Origin: Candidatus Woesearchaeota archaeon | GTDB lineage: Archaea > Nanobdellota > Nanobdellia > Woesearchaeales > GW2011-AR9 | Direction: 5' to 3' | Length of the DNA: 30,109 nucleotides | NCBI GenBank assembly: GCA_016188105.1 | Contig: JACPIL010000048.1 | Span: forward strand, 1-30,109 | Program-made: the position numbers and the translations under genes | The notes under the pieces: generated by a model | Told to the model about the DNA's origin: nothing | Database searches by the model: none | Seen by the model: the letters and a program-made list of their open reading frames with translations, nothing else | Part shown: positions 20,945 to 28,999 of the stretch, piece after piece | Position numbering within the stretch: the first letter of the stretch is position 1 | How the letters are laid out: every line of letters begins with the position of its first letter

Positions 20945-23431
20945 CTGAGAGAGGAGGGTTTTTTCCCAAGTAAAGTCCGGATCATTCCGGCCAAAGTGCC
21001 CATAAGCGGCTGTTTTTCGATAAATCGGCCGCCGTAACTGTAATTGTTCAATAATCGCTTTTGGACGGAAATCAAAGTGCTTTTTCACGGCTTCTACTAT
21101 TTTTTCTTCCGGAATTTTATTGGTTCCAAAGGTATTAACAAATATGCTTACCGGCGCAGCTATACCGATGGCATAGGCAACCTGAACCTCGCAACGGTCA
21201 GCCAAACCGGCAGCAATAATATTTTTTGCTACATATCGAGCATAGTACGCTGCGGAGCGGTCTACTTTGGTGGGATCTTTGCCAGAATTATGGCAAACAA
21301 ACCCATTAGCAGTAAAGGTATGTGAATAGGGTATGTTTAAGTCGTAGGTATGGGCAAAAGAAGGAATTTTATTTTTAATAGGAGAGTAATAGTGCTCCAT
21401 GAGTATTAATTCCTGCAGTTCTGTAAAATCTTTCTCAGCATTCAACAATTGTCCATAGGCATCGATAAATTCCCTCGCTTTCTCATAAGTCAATTCTTTA
21501 GTGGCTTTGCCTTCTGAACTTCTGGTCAGGCGACCAATTTTACAAAAATCTTTTTTCTGTTCAGATAATGGCAATTTCTGAAATAACCGAATTATTCTTT
21601 CTCTTTGATTTGGAATAATCTGCAAATCTCTTTTAGCTGGAACATTTTCATCTAAAGTTTTTTGTTTTCTGGAGAGTCCAAAACCAATATGTTCCTTAAA
21701 CAATTGAACACTCTTGCTTCCTTTTATAGTAACATCATAGCGAGTGTGCACCGAATTAATTTTCCTTCCTCCGATGTATCCCTTTTTTTCAGTCATTGAA
21801 ACTGTAAATATTTTTGAAATGATGCCAAAATTAAGTAATAGCAACTGAACTTCTTCAGCCAATCTTCGGCTGGTCGTAGCCAGATGGATTCGAATGGTAT
21901 TCTTATTTCTTCCATCAATGCGCACGCTTCCGTCAGTATCGAAAAGTCCTCGTAAGAAAGCTGCATAATTTTCTTTTGAAGCGTTAAAAATCGCCCGTGG
22001 AACAGTTTTCTCAAATGATTTGGCATTGGTGAGCCCTAAATGTTCTAAATATGCTCGCAATTCAACTCCACCAAGATAGGCCCAGTGACCATAAACTTTA
22101 CCTTCCTCACCAGAAATTTGGCGGTAGATTCTCTGGACAATATTCTGCATTTCCGTTTCACAGACACACAGTTTTATGGATCCTCTGTCGGTGCATAGGC
22201 CATCGCCGATTAGCAAACCCAATAGATACGCATAGTTCTCGGTTAGAGTTTCTGGAAACGTGTATCGCTTGACACGACGAGGAGCTGTTCCTTCTTTATG
22301 AGTGAATTTAAATTTTGGTATGACATTATCGCCAAATAACCTATTTTTAGTCTGAATTGCAATTCTGTCTCCAGAAGATATTTTTTCAACCGGTCTCCAT
22401 ACATAATTTCCGTTTTGATCAATTATCCTGAAATTATGATTCAAAGTAGCTTCAACTTGATATCCATCTTCAGTTATAAGAACTTCAGTTATTTTTACGC
22501 CATTATCATACCAAGCACCAGCAGGCATGGGATGTACGTCTGTTTTTACCAGCAATCCTTTTTCACCTATTTGCTGACATTTGCTGATTTTAAACAGTCC
22601 TTTTTCAGTATTGATTAAAGAATTGCCGGCAAGACAAAAAGCCCCGCCGCCATGACGGCCGTAGCCGCCGTAAGTGTCAACAATAATTTTTCGGCCGGTT
22701 ACGCCAGCGTCACCGACTGGACCGCCAATAACAAATGCGCCGGTTGGATTAATGAAATATTTAGTGTTTTCATCGATCCATTCATAGCAAATCGGCTTAA
22801 TTATTTTTTCGATAACATCACGACGAAGATTTTCCCGGCTGACATCAGGATGATGCTGAGTGGAAACAACCACTGTATCTACTCGTTTAGGCACACCATT
22901 TTCGTATTCAACTGTAACCTGCGATTTTCCGTCAGGACGCAGATACCAGAGTTCACCACGTTTTCTCGCGCTTGCTATTCGCTGAGTTAATTTATGGGCA
23001 AGCATGATCGGCAAGGGCATATACTCCGGAGTTTCGTTGCTAGCATATCCGAACATCAATCCTTGATCTCCTGCGCCTTGTTCTTGGTATAAGCCAGCAT
23101 TTTCATCAACACCTTGAGCAATGTCTGGTGATTGTTCAGAAAGAGCAACTAAGACTCCGCAGGTCTCTCCGTCGAAACCTAATTCTGGTTTGTTGTATCC
23201 AATACTTTTTACTGTTTCACGGGCAATTTTCTGCACGTCGATTATTGCTGACGTCGTAACCTCGCCTGCTATGACCACAAAGCCGGTCTTAGTAAGGCAT
23301 TCTACTGCAACTCTCCCGAAGGGATCCTGTTCTAAAATTGCATCAAGGATTGCGTCGGAAACTTGGTCGCAGATTTTGTCTGGATGTCCTTCGGTAACAC
23401 TTTCAGATGTAAAAAAATAATTTGTATTCAT
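20453..23431 (-). CDS. metK: S-adenosylmethionine synthetase (bacterial type) with intein and C-terminal bPH2 domain
   Basis: A single frame of 992 codons from ATG 23431 (GAGGTG six bases before it; a GTG three codons upstream is open, and residues are numbered from that GTG). Residues 1-268 and 719-828 together form a complete bacterial Met[61 protein letters not shown], then [24 protein letters not shown] and the final [15 protein letters not shown]. Residues 269-718 are an intein. From 833 a membrane bPH2 domain continues in frame. MetK makes AdoMet from Met and ATP. Most archaea instead have an archaeal-type MAT, so this gene is probably of bacterial origin, as in several DPANN. Confidence 0.93.
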   Translation of the reverse strand: MNTNYFFTSESVTEGHPDKICDQVSDAILDAILEQDPFGRVAVECLTKTGFVVIAGEVTTSAIIDVQKIARETVKSIGYNKPELGFDGETCGVLVALSEQSPDIAQGVDENAGLYQEQGAGDQGLMFGYASNETPEYMPLPIMLAHKLTQRIASARKRGELWYLRPDGKSQVTVEYENGVPKRVDTVVVSTQHHPDVSRENLRRDVIEKIIKPICYEWIDENTKYFINPTGAFVIGGPVGDAGVTGRKIIVDTYGGYGRHGGGAFCLAGNSLINTEKGLFKISKCQQIGEKGLLVKTDVHPMPAGAWYDNGVKITEVLITEDGYQVEATLNHNFRIIDQNGNYVWRPVEKISSGDRIAIQTKNRLFGDNVIPKFKFTHKEGTAPRRVKRYTFPETLTENYAYLLGLLIGDGLCTDRGSIKLCVCETEMQNIVQRIYRQISGEEGKVYGHWAYLGGVELRAYLEHLGLTNAKSFEKTVPRAIFNASKENYAAFLRGLFDTDGSVRIDGRNKNTIRIHLATTSRRLAEEVQLLLLNFGIISKIFTVSMTEKKGYIGGRKINSVHTRYDVTIKGSKSVQLFKEHIGFGLSRKQKTLDENVPAKRDLQIIPNQRERIIRLFQKLPLSEQKKDFCKIGRLTRSSEGKATKELTYEKAREFIDAYGQLLNAEKDFTELQELILMEHYYSPIKNKIPSFAHTYDLNIPYSHTFTANGFVCHNSGKDPTKVDRSAAYYARYVAKNIIAAGLADRCEVQVAYAIGIAAPVSIFVNTFGTNKIPEEKIVEAVKKHFDFRPKAIIEQLQLRRPIYRKTAAYGHFGRNDPDFTWEKTLLSQMEEANDKVLMTLRHSRKAFLVEYTCGFFLLALLLIGLIKQIDLPESITYLLSGLGFIGLAGTELRRYFGDRYKIMPTKLSVTKGVLKIRKKNVYYQPLGFIPDLNIRQGALQRLLGFGTVHLQVGNSNLELKDIDNPHQILEMLENLIEETRKANLVRQTMRQ
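21287..22636 (-). mobile_element. Intein with LAGLIDADG homing endonuclease inside MetK
   Basis: 450 residues (269-718 of the long form). Block A starts C269-LAGNSLI. Block B has VEATLNHNF. The two dodecapeptide motifs are [10 protein letters not shown] (405-414, catalytic D413) and [10 protein letters not shown] (495-504, D503), so both acids of the endonuclease are kept. Block F is [15 protein letters not shown] and block G VCHN, followed by Ser+1. All splicing residues are present: Cys1, the block-B T and H, the penultimate H717, N718 and S719. It interrupts GGGAF|SGKD, in the conserved glycine-rich motif of MetK, the kind of site inteins favour. Splicing would restore a normal MetK. Confidence 0.95.
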
Positions 23432-23500
23432 ATGATCCACCTCATGGTTTATTTAAATTGGGAATTAATAAAGTTAGTGAAATAATGCTCTTTTGATTTT

Positions 23501-23875
23501 TCATCTATACTTCCCAAAAGTATTTCTTGTATCATTCGGAGCAAAGGGAAGGTTCTGTCTTTTTTTTGCAGATTCCCTACTTTTGTAAATGGAAAGATCA
23601 TAGAATATTTGTGCTAATTCCGCCATCTCTTCTCCAGCAATTGTTCCTTGCAAAGCTTCTCCATGCTCAGTAAAATATCCGCAAAGGCCCGAAAGCGATA
23701 TTTCTCCTTTGCTCTCTTGGTTAGCAATTGTAAGCACATCAATGATAGCATTTTGGGCATCGCGTACTTCTGCGGGATCCCTATCTTCGGTAGCCACTAG
23801 ATTACTCAGTACATCATCGATAATCCGCTGGGCCGATTCTGGAATTCTTGCGTATATTCCGGTTGTTGATCTCAT
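23501..23875 (-). CDS. Small acidic/helical protein of unknown function
   Basis: The best start is ATG at 23875 (MRSTTGIYARIPESAQRIID), preceded five bases upstream by GGAGG; the frame is open 11 codons further. 124 residues, mostly helical (DDVLSNLVATEDRDPAEVRDAQNAIIDVLTIA, GEEMAELAQIFYDLSIYKS), with no motif recognised. Its TATA-like TTTATATTAAG (about 23919-23929) lies in the same spacer as the HTH-CBS regulator promoter, so the regulator may control both. Confidence 0.65.
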   Translation of the reverse strand: MRSTTGIYARIPESAQRIIDDVLSNLVATEDRDPAEVRDAQNAIIDVLTIANQESKGEISLSGLCGYFTEHGEALQGTIAGEEMAELAQIFYDLSIYKSRESAKKRQNLPFAPNDTRNTFGKYR

Positions 23876-23940
23876 TTCTTCCTCCATATTGGTATTTATT
23901 TTATTCACGATCTATTCTTAATATAAACTTTCTTGCAAAT

Positions 23941-23993
23941 ATTATTCCTTTAAGAATAATCATCTGGGGAATAAATATCAATACCCTTATTCC
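23941..23993. promoter_or_regulatory. Repeated operator-like half-sites in a divergent promoter region
   Basis: Two inverted repeats with the same half-site occur: ATTATTC (23941-23947) with GAATAAT (23954-23960), and GGAATAA (23968-23974) with TTATTCC (23987-23993). Four copies of TTATTC(C) thus stand just upstream of the TATA box (TATTTATATAG, about 24002-24012) of the HTH-CBS gene. The placement suits autoregulation by that protein. Confidence 0.5.
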
Positions 23994-24033
23994 TTTGGTA
24001 ATATTTATATAGTCAAAATCAATTTCGAGAATC

Positions 24034-24573
24034 ATGATGGAAATCCAGAACATTAAGAAAATGCGCCAGGCCTTAGGGTTAACCCAGCACCAATTTGCAA
24101 AACAGGCAAGTGTCTCCCAATCGCTGATCGCAAAGATAGAATCTGGGAGAGTTGACCCTGCCTATTCTAAAGTAAAACAAATCGAAGAAGCTCTACATCT
24201 GCTCTCTGCCAAAAAAGAGTTATCTTTGGATGAGATCATGACCAAAAAAATCATCACGGTTAAACCTTCAGAGAAAGCTGCAGAAGTTATTAAACTTATG
24301 AACCGGAAAAATATTTCTCAAATTCCGGTTGTGGAGAGAGATAATATCATAGGAGTAGTAAGTGAATCTTCCGCATTGGCGCACGCGGAGAGATTAAAAA
24401 ATAGTACAGTGGCAGAAATAATGGATGAAGCTCCGCCAATTGTTCCCCAGACTACCAGCATTTCAGTAGTTTCAAGTTTATTAAAACATTACTCTCTGGT
24501 CTTAGTAAAAGAGAAAGGCACCCTAGTAGGGATTATCACCAAGGCAGATTTACTACGGAAAGCGTTCATTTAG
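24034..24573 (+). CDS. HTH (XRE/Cro-like) regulator with paired CBS domains
   Basis: 179 residues. The N-terminal HTH is IKKMRQALGLTQHQFAKQASVSQSLIAKIESGRVDPAY (about 8-45). Two CBS domains follow: IMTKKIITVKPSEKAAEVIKLMNRKNISQIPVVERDNIIGVVSES (about 68-112) and VAEIMDEAPPIVPQTTSISVVSSLLKHYS...GTLVGIITKADLLRKA (about 126-176). CBS pairs bind adenosyl ligands such as AMP, ATP or AdoMet, so this is probably a ligand-sensing transcription factor, common in archaea. Its position near metK makes AdoMet a tempting but unproven ligand. A TATA box is about 25-30 bases before the ATG. Confidence 0.9.
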   Translation: MMEIQNIKKMRQALGLTQHQFAKQASVSQSLIAKIESGRVDPAYSKVKQIEEALHLLSAKKELSLDEIMTKKIITVKPSEKAAEVIKLMNRKNISQIPVVERDNIIGVVSESSALAHAERLKNSTVAEIMDEAPPIVPQTTSISVVSSLLKHYSLVLVKEKGTLVGIITKADLLRKAFI

Positions 24574-24598
24574 CTTGAAAAAATTGGTTTAAAATAAA

Positions 24599-25471
24599 TC
24601 AGTTCTTATCCAAAGCCTGAAAGGCAAGAATATCTTCAGTCCTTAGTTTCTGTCTTTTCTTTATCTTTTCTTGCACTTCGGCAGTTTTTTCCTTTATCTG
24701 CTGGCTGAAAGATTTCTTTTCTTCATCGCTAAAGATCTTGCCAAGTTCTTTAACTCTGGAAAAAGTCTCTTCCAAGGGCTTTTTCATTTGTTCATGTTGA
24801 TTTTTGAGTTCAAAATACTTTTGAGCTAGCGATTTTTCTTTTTCACGTAATTGGTTAAGCTCCTGATAGAGAGCAGTAAGCTGTTCATGCTTGTTTTGCG
24901 ACAGAATCGCAGTATCCTGCACTTCTTGATGGGATTGCTGCGCTTTTCTGCGATGTTCTGCTGCCTCGACAGCTGCGTTGTGGATGTCTTTGGAAATTTC
25001 TCCCAGCTGAGTCAATCTCTTATAATCTACCTGGAGCAATTTTATTTTTTTCCTGATTTTCTCTTCTTCAGGAAAAGGCATGACTTCCGTTTCCAGCTGG
25101 TGTTCTAATTGCGCCATGATCGCTTTGATCCTAGAAGGATTTCCTTTAAGTTCTGCTTTTTCTGTCAATTCTTTTTTCTTTTGGTCAGCTTCTTTTTTAT
25201 GAGTAAATTTTTCCTGCATAACGAGATTCAATTTATTCCTTTCCTGTTTTAATTCCTGCACTTTTTTAGTTAGATTATCTCGTTCCTGCTTAATGGAGTT
25301 AATTTTGGCTAAAGCAGATTTGATCGATTCTTTCGCAGAACGCAGCTGGCGGAAATATTCTTCTTTTTCAGCGTGTATAGAAGCAAGTTGCGAACGCAGC
25401 ATAGAAAATTCTTTTTTCTTCTCTCGGAATTCCGTTCGAAGTTCAGACACTTGGTGGTGGTTGGCTTCCAT
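24599..25471 (-). CDS. COG1340-like coiled-coil protein
   Basis: 290 residues, nearly all coiled coil with heptads of Leu/Glu/Lys (EKKKEFSMLRSQLASIHAEK, NLTKKVQELKQERNKLNLVM). The central break PSRIKAIMAQLEHQLETEVMPFPEEEKIRKKIKLL and the C-terminal KKRQKLRTEDILAFQAL match the archaeal COG1340 family of uncharacterised coiled-coil proteins. It may have a structural or scaffolding role. It follows the P1 gene on the same strand but is separated by a T-rich terminator-like spacer. Confidence 0.85.
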   Translation of the reverse strand: MEANHHQVSELRTEFREKKKEFSMLRSQLASIHAEKEEYFRQLRSAKESIKSALAKINSIKQERDNLTKKVQELKQERNKLNLVMQEKFTHKKEADQKKKELTEKAELKGNPSRIKAIMAQLEHQLETEVMPFPEEEKIRKKIKLLQVDYKRLTQLGEISKDIHNAAVEAAEHRRKAQQSHQEVQDTAILSQNKHEQLTALYQELNQLREKEKSLAQKYFELKNQHEQMKKPLEETFSRVKELGKIFSDEEKKSFSQQIKEKTAEVQEKIKKRQKLRTEDILAFQALDKN

Positions 25472-25483
25472 ATCTTTGTAGAG

Positions 25484-25512
25484 ATAAAAATAAAAAAAAT
25501 TAAAGAAAAATT
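25484..25512 (-). terminator. T-rich terminator-like spacer after the P1 gene
   Basis: Read on the minus strand the spacer consists of T-runs (AATTTTTCTTTAA, then TTTTTTTTATTTTTA). It follows the last gene of the uL1-uL10-P1 operon and has no hairpin, as for archaeal oligo-T terminators. It may also provide the A/T-rich promoter of the coiled-coil gene. Confidence 0.5.
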
Positions 25513-25521
25513 AAGAAAGAC

Positions 25522-25833
25522 TTAGCCAAATAGCGCGCCCAAACCTGCAGCGGCAGATTCTTCAGCTTTTTTGCCATCTTCTTTCTTCTTTTCTTCTTTC
25601 TTAGCTTCCCCGGCAGGAGCAGCACTAGCAGCAGGCGCAGCGGCGACTGCGGTAACAGTAGCGGCTTTCTGGACTGCTTCTTCGATATTGACACCTTCAA
25701 GAGCAGCCACTAGAGCTTTTACTCTCGCTTCGTCAACATGAACTCCAGCTGCGCTTAAGACTGCCTTAACGGCATCAGTGGTAATGCTCTTACCTGCTTT
25801 GTGAAGCAACATTGCGGCGTAAATGTATTCCAT
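25522..25833 (-). CDS. rpl12: Ribosomal stalk protein P1 (aL12)
   Basis: 103 residues: an N-terminal dimerisation domain ([47 protein letters not shown]), an Ala-rich hinge, a Lys/Glu-rich linker and the conserved tail GLGALFG, which binds elongation factors and other GTPases. A perfect GGAGG lies eight bases before the ATG. It is third in the uL1-uL10-P1 operon. Confidence 0.97.
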   Translation of the reverse strand: MEYIYAAMLLHKAGKSITTDAVKAVLSAAGVHVDEARVKALVAALEGVNIEEAVQKAATVTAVAAAPAASAAPAGEAKKEEKKKEDGKKAEESAAAGLGALFG

Positions 25834-25886
25834 TTTTGTTTTCCTCCAAATATTTAATTTTGTTTTTTAATTTTATTTATCCTTAC

Positions 25887-26726
25887 TTATAGATTGGCTT
25901 CCCTCTTTAAGGAGAGAGCTTGCCTTTCTGAACGTGCAATTATTTCGTCACTGGTTTCTTTATTCACGATTGCGTATTCTACTCCTACCGCTTTTGCCTC
26001 GCGGAAAGCTTTCTGTAATAATATTTCCGTAGTTTCTGATGTAGGATAGGCTGCTTCTACCGCTAAATTCATAGCCCAGGTAGCAGCCTGAATCACATTC
26101 TGAGTGTACTCTTTCTCGTCGATATGCAATTGTTTAGCATCAAATACTAATCCCTCTTCCCAAACTGCAACTAAGTTCAAACCAACTTCCATGGGTTTGA
26201 TGTCGAGGCGCTTTAAGGTTTCTGCAACTTTTGGAGAGATAACATCTCCTTCCTTAGCGACGGTAGTATCCTGGATCACTTCCAGTTTTCCCGCATTTAC
26301 TTTAGTTTTGATACCGACAGCGGCTAATTCTGAAATGATCGGCCCTGGCGCAAAACTGGTAGGGCCCGCTTTTACAATGATGTCTCTGGGCGCGGTCTGG
26401 CCTGCTTTTGCCGGAGCTTCAGATTTATTTTTTTCGATAAGCGCATTAAGAGCAAAAGGATTGTCCTTGGTAAAGAGTAAGGCAGGCATTCCTCGGATTT
26501 TTTGTTTTAATTGCTGCAGATTTTCTTTTTTTGATTGGTCAAGAGCAAGCTCCAATAATTTCTTCTTGGTCATGCTTAGCTTAACGCCTTTTTGCTTGAG
26601 CATGGCGCGCATGGTTTGTAATTGCTGAGCAGGTAAATTTTGTAAATTAAGTACCCCGACAATAGGATATTGGTCAATGTCTTTAATCAACTGCTGTACA
26701 AGTTGTTTTTTTTGTTGGCTGACCAT
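25887..26726 (-). CDS. rplP0: Ribosomal protein uL10 (P0)
   Basis: 279 residues. The N-terminal rRNA-binding domain carries KKQLVQQLIKDIDQYPIVGVLNLQNLPAQQLQTMRAMLKQKGVKLSMTKKKLL. The insert domain has APRDIIVKAGPTSFAPGPIISELAAVGIKTKVNAGKLEVIQDTTVAKEGDVI, and the spine begins at KEYTQNVIQAA. The frame ends SLKREANL, without the Ala/Glu-rich hinge and G-x-x-x-LFG tail present in many archaeal P0 proteins, so it is shorter than usual. It anchors P1 dimers on the stalk. It is the middle gene of the operon. Confidence 0.96.
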   Translation of the reverse strand: MVSQQKKQLVQQLIKDIDQYPIVGVLNLQNLPAQQLQTMRAMLKQKGVKLSMTKKKLLELALDQSKKENLQQLKQKIRGMPALLFTKDNPFALNALIEKNKSEAPAKAGQTAPRDIIVKAGPTSFAPGPIISELAAVGIKTKVNAGKLEVIQDTTVAKEGDVISPKVAETLKRLDIKPMEVGLNLVAVWEEGLVFDAKQLHIDEKEYTQNVIQAATWAMNLAVEAAYPTSETTEILLQKAFREAKAVGVEYAIVNKETSDEIIARSERQALSLKREANL

Positions 26727-26767
26727 TTTCTATTTATTATTTTATATTATTTTATTATTCTCTTACC

Positions 26768-27406
26768 TTATACTTTCACTGGTTTTCCCATACTCAACTT
26801 TAACATGACGTTCTTAATATTCTGCGCTTCATTAGGCAACTGTTTGATAGTAGCTTGGTAAACAGTCAAAATATTATCGATGATTTGATCTTCTGGCTGG
26901 TCTTCTTTTCCGACATGGCATTGTACATTGGTTCCTTTCTTCGCGCTAAGGCGCACAGTAGTAGCAAGTTTCTTTACCAATGGTTCAAGGTTAGCGTTGG
27001 GAGGAACAACACATCCTAACTTAGGGTTAGGCATTTTTCCTCGAGCGCCGAGAGCTTTACCGAAAATAGCTGCTAGTTTTGGCATAAGAGTAGCTTGAGC
27101 GATAAAATAATTATAATTCTGGGCTAGGCTTTTGACTTCTTTTTTGTCTTTATATTTTTCAAAATCAGTTTCACGAATCGATAGATCACAGAATTTAGCC
27201 GCTTGTTCAACTAGTTGTTGATCAACAAAAGCAGCAGTCTTGATCTTTTTTCCTCGAGGGTAATGAAGAGTGACAAAGAGATCAACTGGATGTTGTTTGA
27301 CATCATGATCTTTAAGATTGATGACTAAATCGTAAGATTGGACAAACTTGCGTTTAGGCTGCTTCTGTAATTCCTGTAGCGCTTTTTGGACTTGTTCTTT
27401 GTTCAT
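26768..27406 (-). CDS. rpl1: Ribosomal protein uL1
   Basis: 212 residues with the uL1 pattern: KFVQSYDLVINLKDHDVKQHPVDLFVTLHYPRGKK near the N-terminus, KLAAIFGKALGARGKMPNPKLGCVVPP in the centre (the GKxLGxRGxMPxP motif), and VQCHVGKEDQPEDQIIDNILTVYQA near the C-terminus. It binds the 23S L1 stalk and, in Methanococcus, represses its own operon. It is the first gene, with GGGAGG ahead of the ATG and a hairpin in the leader. Confidence 0.96.
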   Translation of the reverse strand: MNKEQVQKALQELQKQPKRKFVQSYDLVINLKDHDVKQHPVDLFVTLHYPRGKKIKTAAFVDQQLVEQAAKFCDLSIRETDFEKYKDKKEVKSLAQNYNYFIAQATLMPKLAAIFGKALGARGKMPNPKLGCVVPPNANLEPLVKKLATTVRLSAKKGTNVQCHVGKEDQPEDQIIDNILTVYQATIKQLPNEAQNIKNVMLKLSMGKPVKV

Positions 27407-27415
27407 AACAACCTC

Positions 27416-27461
27416 CCACTGGGCAGAATTCGGTTCATCATGATCAGAGCCGAGCCAGTGG
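27416..27461 (-). promoter_or_regulatory. Leader hairpin of the uL1 operon (candidate autoregulatory site)
   Basis: In the uL1 transcript CCACTGG pairs perfectly with CCAGTGG. Inside it TCGG pairs with CCGA around a loop containing GATGAA. The 3' arm runs into GGGAGG, the ribosome binding site (about 27412-27416), so folding would hide it. uL1 is known to repress its own operon in Methanococcus by binding an mRNA mimic of its rRNA site; a similar role here is inferred. Confidence 0.5.
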
Positions 27462-27490
27462 TATTATTGGTTTGACTGTTGGGGACGGAG

Positions 27491-27503
27491 CTTATTTATA
27501 AAG
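27491..27503 (-). promoter_or_regulatory. TATA box of the uL1-uL10-P1 operon
   Basis: Minus-strand CTTTATAAATAAG preceded by a run of A residues. Transcription would start near 27470-27475, giving a leader of about 65 bases that contains the whole hairpin. Confidence 0.6.
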
Positions 27504-27517
27504 ATTTTGGAAAAAAT

Positions 27518-27539
27518 TGGCTCTGTCGAAAAAGTCAGT
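27518..27539 (+). repeat. Copy 2 of the 22-bp dispersed repeat
   Basis: This stretch, ending TCGAAAAAGTCAGT, has 18 of 22 bases in common with 18393-18414. It lies in the 240-base spacer between the uL1 promoter and the HEPN gene. The rest of that spacer holds an AGCGCT inverted repeat (about 27541-27571) and no ORF. Confidence 0.35.
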
Positions 27540-27646
27540 TAGCGCTTGGAGGGATACAATGAAGGAGCGCTGCAGTGATCACCTTTAAATATTATAAGGA
27601 GGTTTGGAAGAAGATATCCAAAAAATGAGGATTATTATTGTCAATC

Positions 27647-28117
27647 TCATAACCGCTTCTGGAATGTATCTCTGATCTCATTAACCTTTTTTTCGTTTAA
27701 TTTGATAATAATTGACTTACACTTAACTAAAAATTCTGGAGCTTTCTGAATCATCTTATGGTATTGTTCGTCTGGAACAGTCCTATCAATGTAATACTGG
27801 GAATCAACTCTTGCTTTCAAAGATTTTTCCATAAAATCAAATTCTGATTCTTGAAAATAATCTTTAAGGAATCTTTTTGCAAATTCAATAGTACAGGAGT
27901 GAATTTCACATTTTATGCCGATCTTCATCAAAATAGCATAAAGCGAAAAGTAGATGGTGAAATATGCGGTTGAAATCTTCCAATCTTTAATAATGTTCAC
28001 TCGCATTGACTCAAGAGCTTCTTCAGCTTTCTTAATGTAGGCATTGGCAAGATCTGAATTCGGCTCAATTAAACTTAATCCTTCTTTCTTCCCTGCGCAC
28101 CATTTTATCTTATCCAT
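27647..28117 (-). CDS. HEPN-domain protein (probable toxin of a HEPN/MNT pair)
   Basis: 156 residues, helical. DLANAYIKKAEEALESMRVNI and ISTAYFTIYFSLYAILMKIGI fit HEPN helices 1-3. The catalytic region is KARVDSQYYIDR, an Arg followed by polar residues and a Tyr pair where the canonical RNase motif has R-x4-6-H; the His is not seen, so activity is uncertain. The gene overlaps the MNT gene by eight bases and follows it, the usual order in archaeal HEPN/MNT toxin-antitoxin systems. Confidence 0.8.
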   Translation of the reverse strand: MDKIKWCAGKKEGLSLIEPNSDLANAYIKKAEEALESMRVNIIKDWKISTAYFTIYFSLYAILMKIGIKCEIHSCTIEFAKRFLKDYFQESEFDFMEKSLKARVDSQYYIDRTVPDEQYHKMIQKAPEFLVKCKSIIIKLNEKKVNEIRDTFQKRL

Positions 28118-28700
28118 CCTTGAAAACCACCCGTATAAATTGCTCTACATTAACAAAAACCACGTGGTTTTTTAAAACTTCTTTCAGAAGAATGTCTTTG
28201 GTCAAATTTTTCTCAAAAGTTTTTAGGGGATAGCACCTTACACTTATTTCTATGCCTAAATTTTTTGAAACTTTTGTTATCTCATCTTGGTTATAATCAC
28301 CAGCGACAAAAATATCCAAATCAGAACCTTCTTTTTCTAATCCTTTGACATAACTTCCAAAAATAACCGCAATTCCGCTGATATGGGGGATTATTTTCTC
28401 TATGATTTCCTTAATCAAAAGTCTTTTTTCTAAAAAGGCGATTGCCTTGTATTGTTCTACCAAAACGAGATACCTCTTAGTAAACTCACTGGGATTTATT
28501 TTATAAGTCTTGATTTTTCCTTTAGTTTTTGATTCTATAATCCCTTTATCTTCTAAATCTTCAAGAATAAGCTGTGCGGTTCTGGGGCTTATTTTTAACA
28601 ATCTCTCAACTTCCCTAATGTAGTACTCTCTCCTAAAATCATTGGTAAATAGGGATAAGACTTGTAAGCTGTTCTCGGTTATTCTAAGTTTATTATACAT
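28110..28700 (-). CDS. Winged-helix plus MNT nucleotidyltransferase (probable antitoxin)
   Basis: 196 residues. The N-terminal winged helix is DFRREYYIREVERLLKISPRTAQLILEDLEDKGIIESKTKGKIKTYKIN (about 21-69). The C-terminal minimal nucleotidyltransferase has VIFGSYVKGLEKEGSDLDIFVAG, with the GS...SDxD motif. Known MNT antitoxins inactivate their HEPN partner by adding AMP. The winged helix suggests autoregulation. A TATA-like element (rc GATTTATATATC, about 28722-28733) puts the transcription start at or near the ATG. A perfect 10-bp palindrome, CATACGTATG (28698-28707), covers the start codon. Confidence 0.88.
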   Translation of the reverse strand: MYNKLRITENSLQVLSLFTNDFRREYYIREVERLLKISPRTAQLILEDLEDKGIIESKTKGKIKTYKINPSEFTKRYLVLVEQYKAIAFLEKRLLIKEIIEKIIPHISGIAVIFGSYVKGLEKEGSDLDIFVAGDYNQDEITKVSKNLGIEISVRCYPLKTFEKNLTKDILLKEVLKNHVVFVNVEQFIRVVFKDG

Positions 28701-28707
28701 ACGTATG
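28698..28707. promoter_or_regulatory. Palindrome over the start of the MNT gene
   Basis: CATACGTATG, a perfect 10-bp palindrome, includes the start codon and would overlap the transcription start. It is a good candidate operator for the winged-helix domain of the encoded protein. Confidence 0.4.
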
Positions 28708-28999
28708 ATAAATAATACTGTAGATATATAAATCTTTTTGTGGTTTTATTGTAGGGTATTATGGGGGAGATATTCAGAAAATGGACTAACCTAATTTCTT
28801 TCGCATCTTTGCCATTAATCCCTGCAGGGTAGACCTGTTTGAACCCCATTAACATAACAAGAATAAAATTAATAGAAATAGAATAAAACTAAATAAAACG
28901 GGATTTAAATAAATATTTTAAGATTGAATTTCCCTTTTTGTTAATAATTATTAATTTTTAAAGAAAGATTTATAAACCATTTTAGCTCTACCTGCTCAT
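28701..28999. other. 300-base intergenic region with two divergent promoters
   Basis: No ORF is supported. On the left is the TATA of the MNT gene (about 28722-28733, minus strand). On the right is TTTATAAAC (about 28969-28977, plus strand), serving the double-HTH gene. Between them lie a perfect palindrome CCCTGCAGGG (28820-28829) and very AT-rich sequence. No known RNA was recognised. Confidence 0.4.

Noticed and set aside
22051..22990. Plus-strand frames within metK and its intein
   Set aside because: Antisense shadows of the confidently identified gene; no start signals or family motifs.
25500..25700. 66-codon Leu/Lys-rich frame inside the P1 gene
   Set aside because: It is a shifted-frame shadow of the Ala/Lys-rich hinge of P1.
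28801..28860. Possible tRNA-like piece (GGTTCAAAC on the minus strand) near the CCCTGCAGGG palindrome
   Set aside because: The T-loop-like bases are not flanked by a pairing T stem and no acceptor or anticodon arm can be built.
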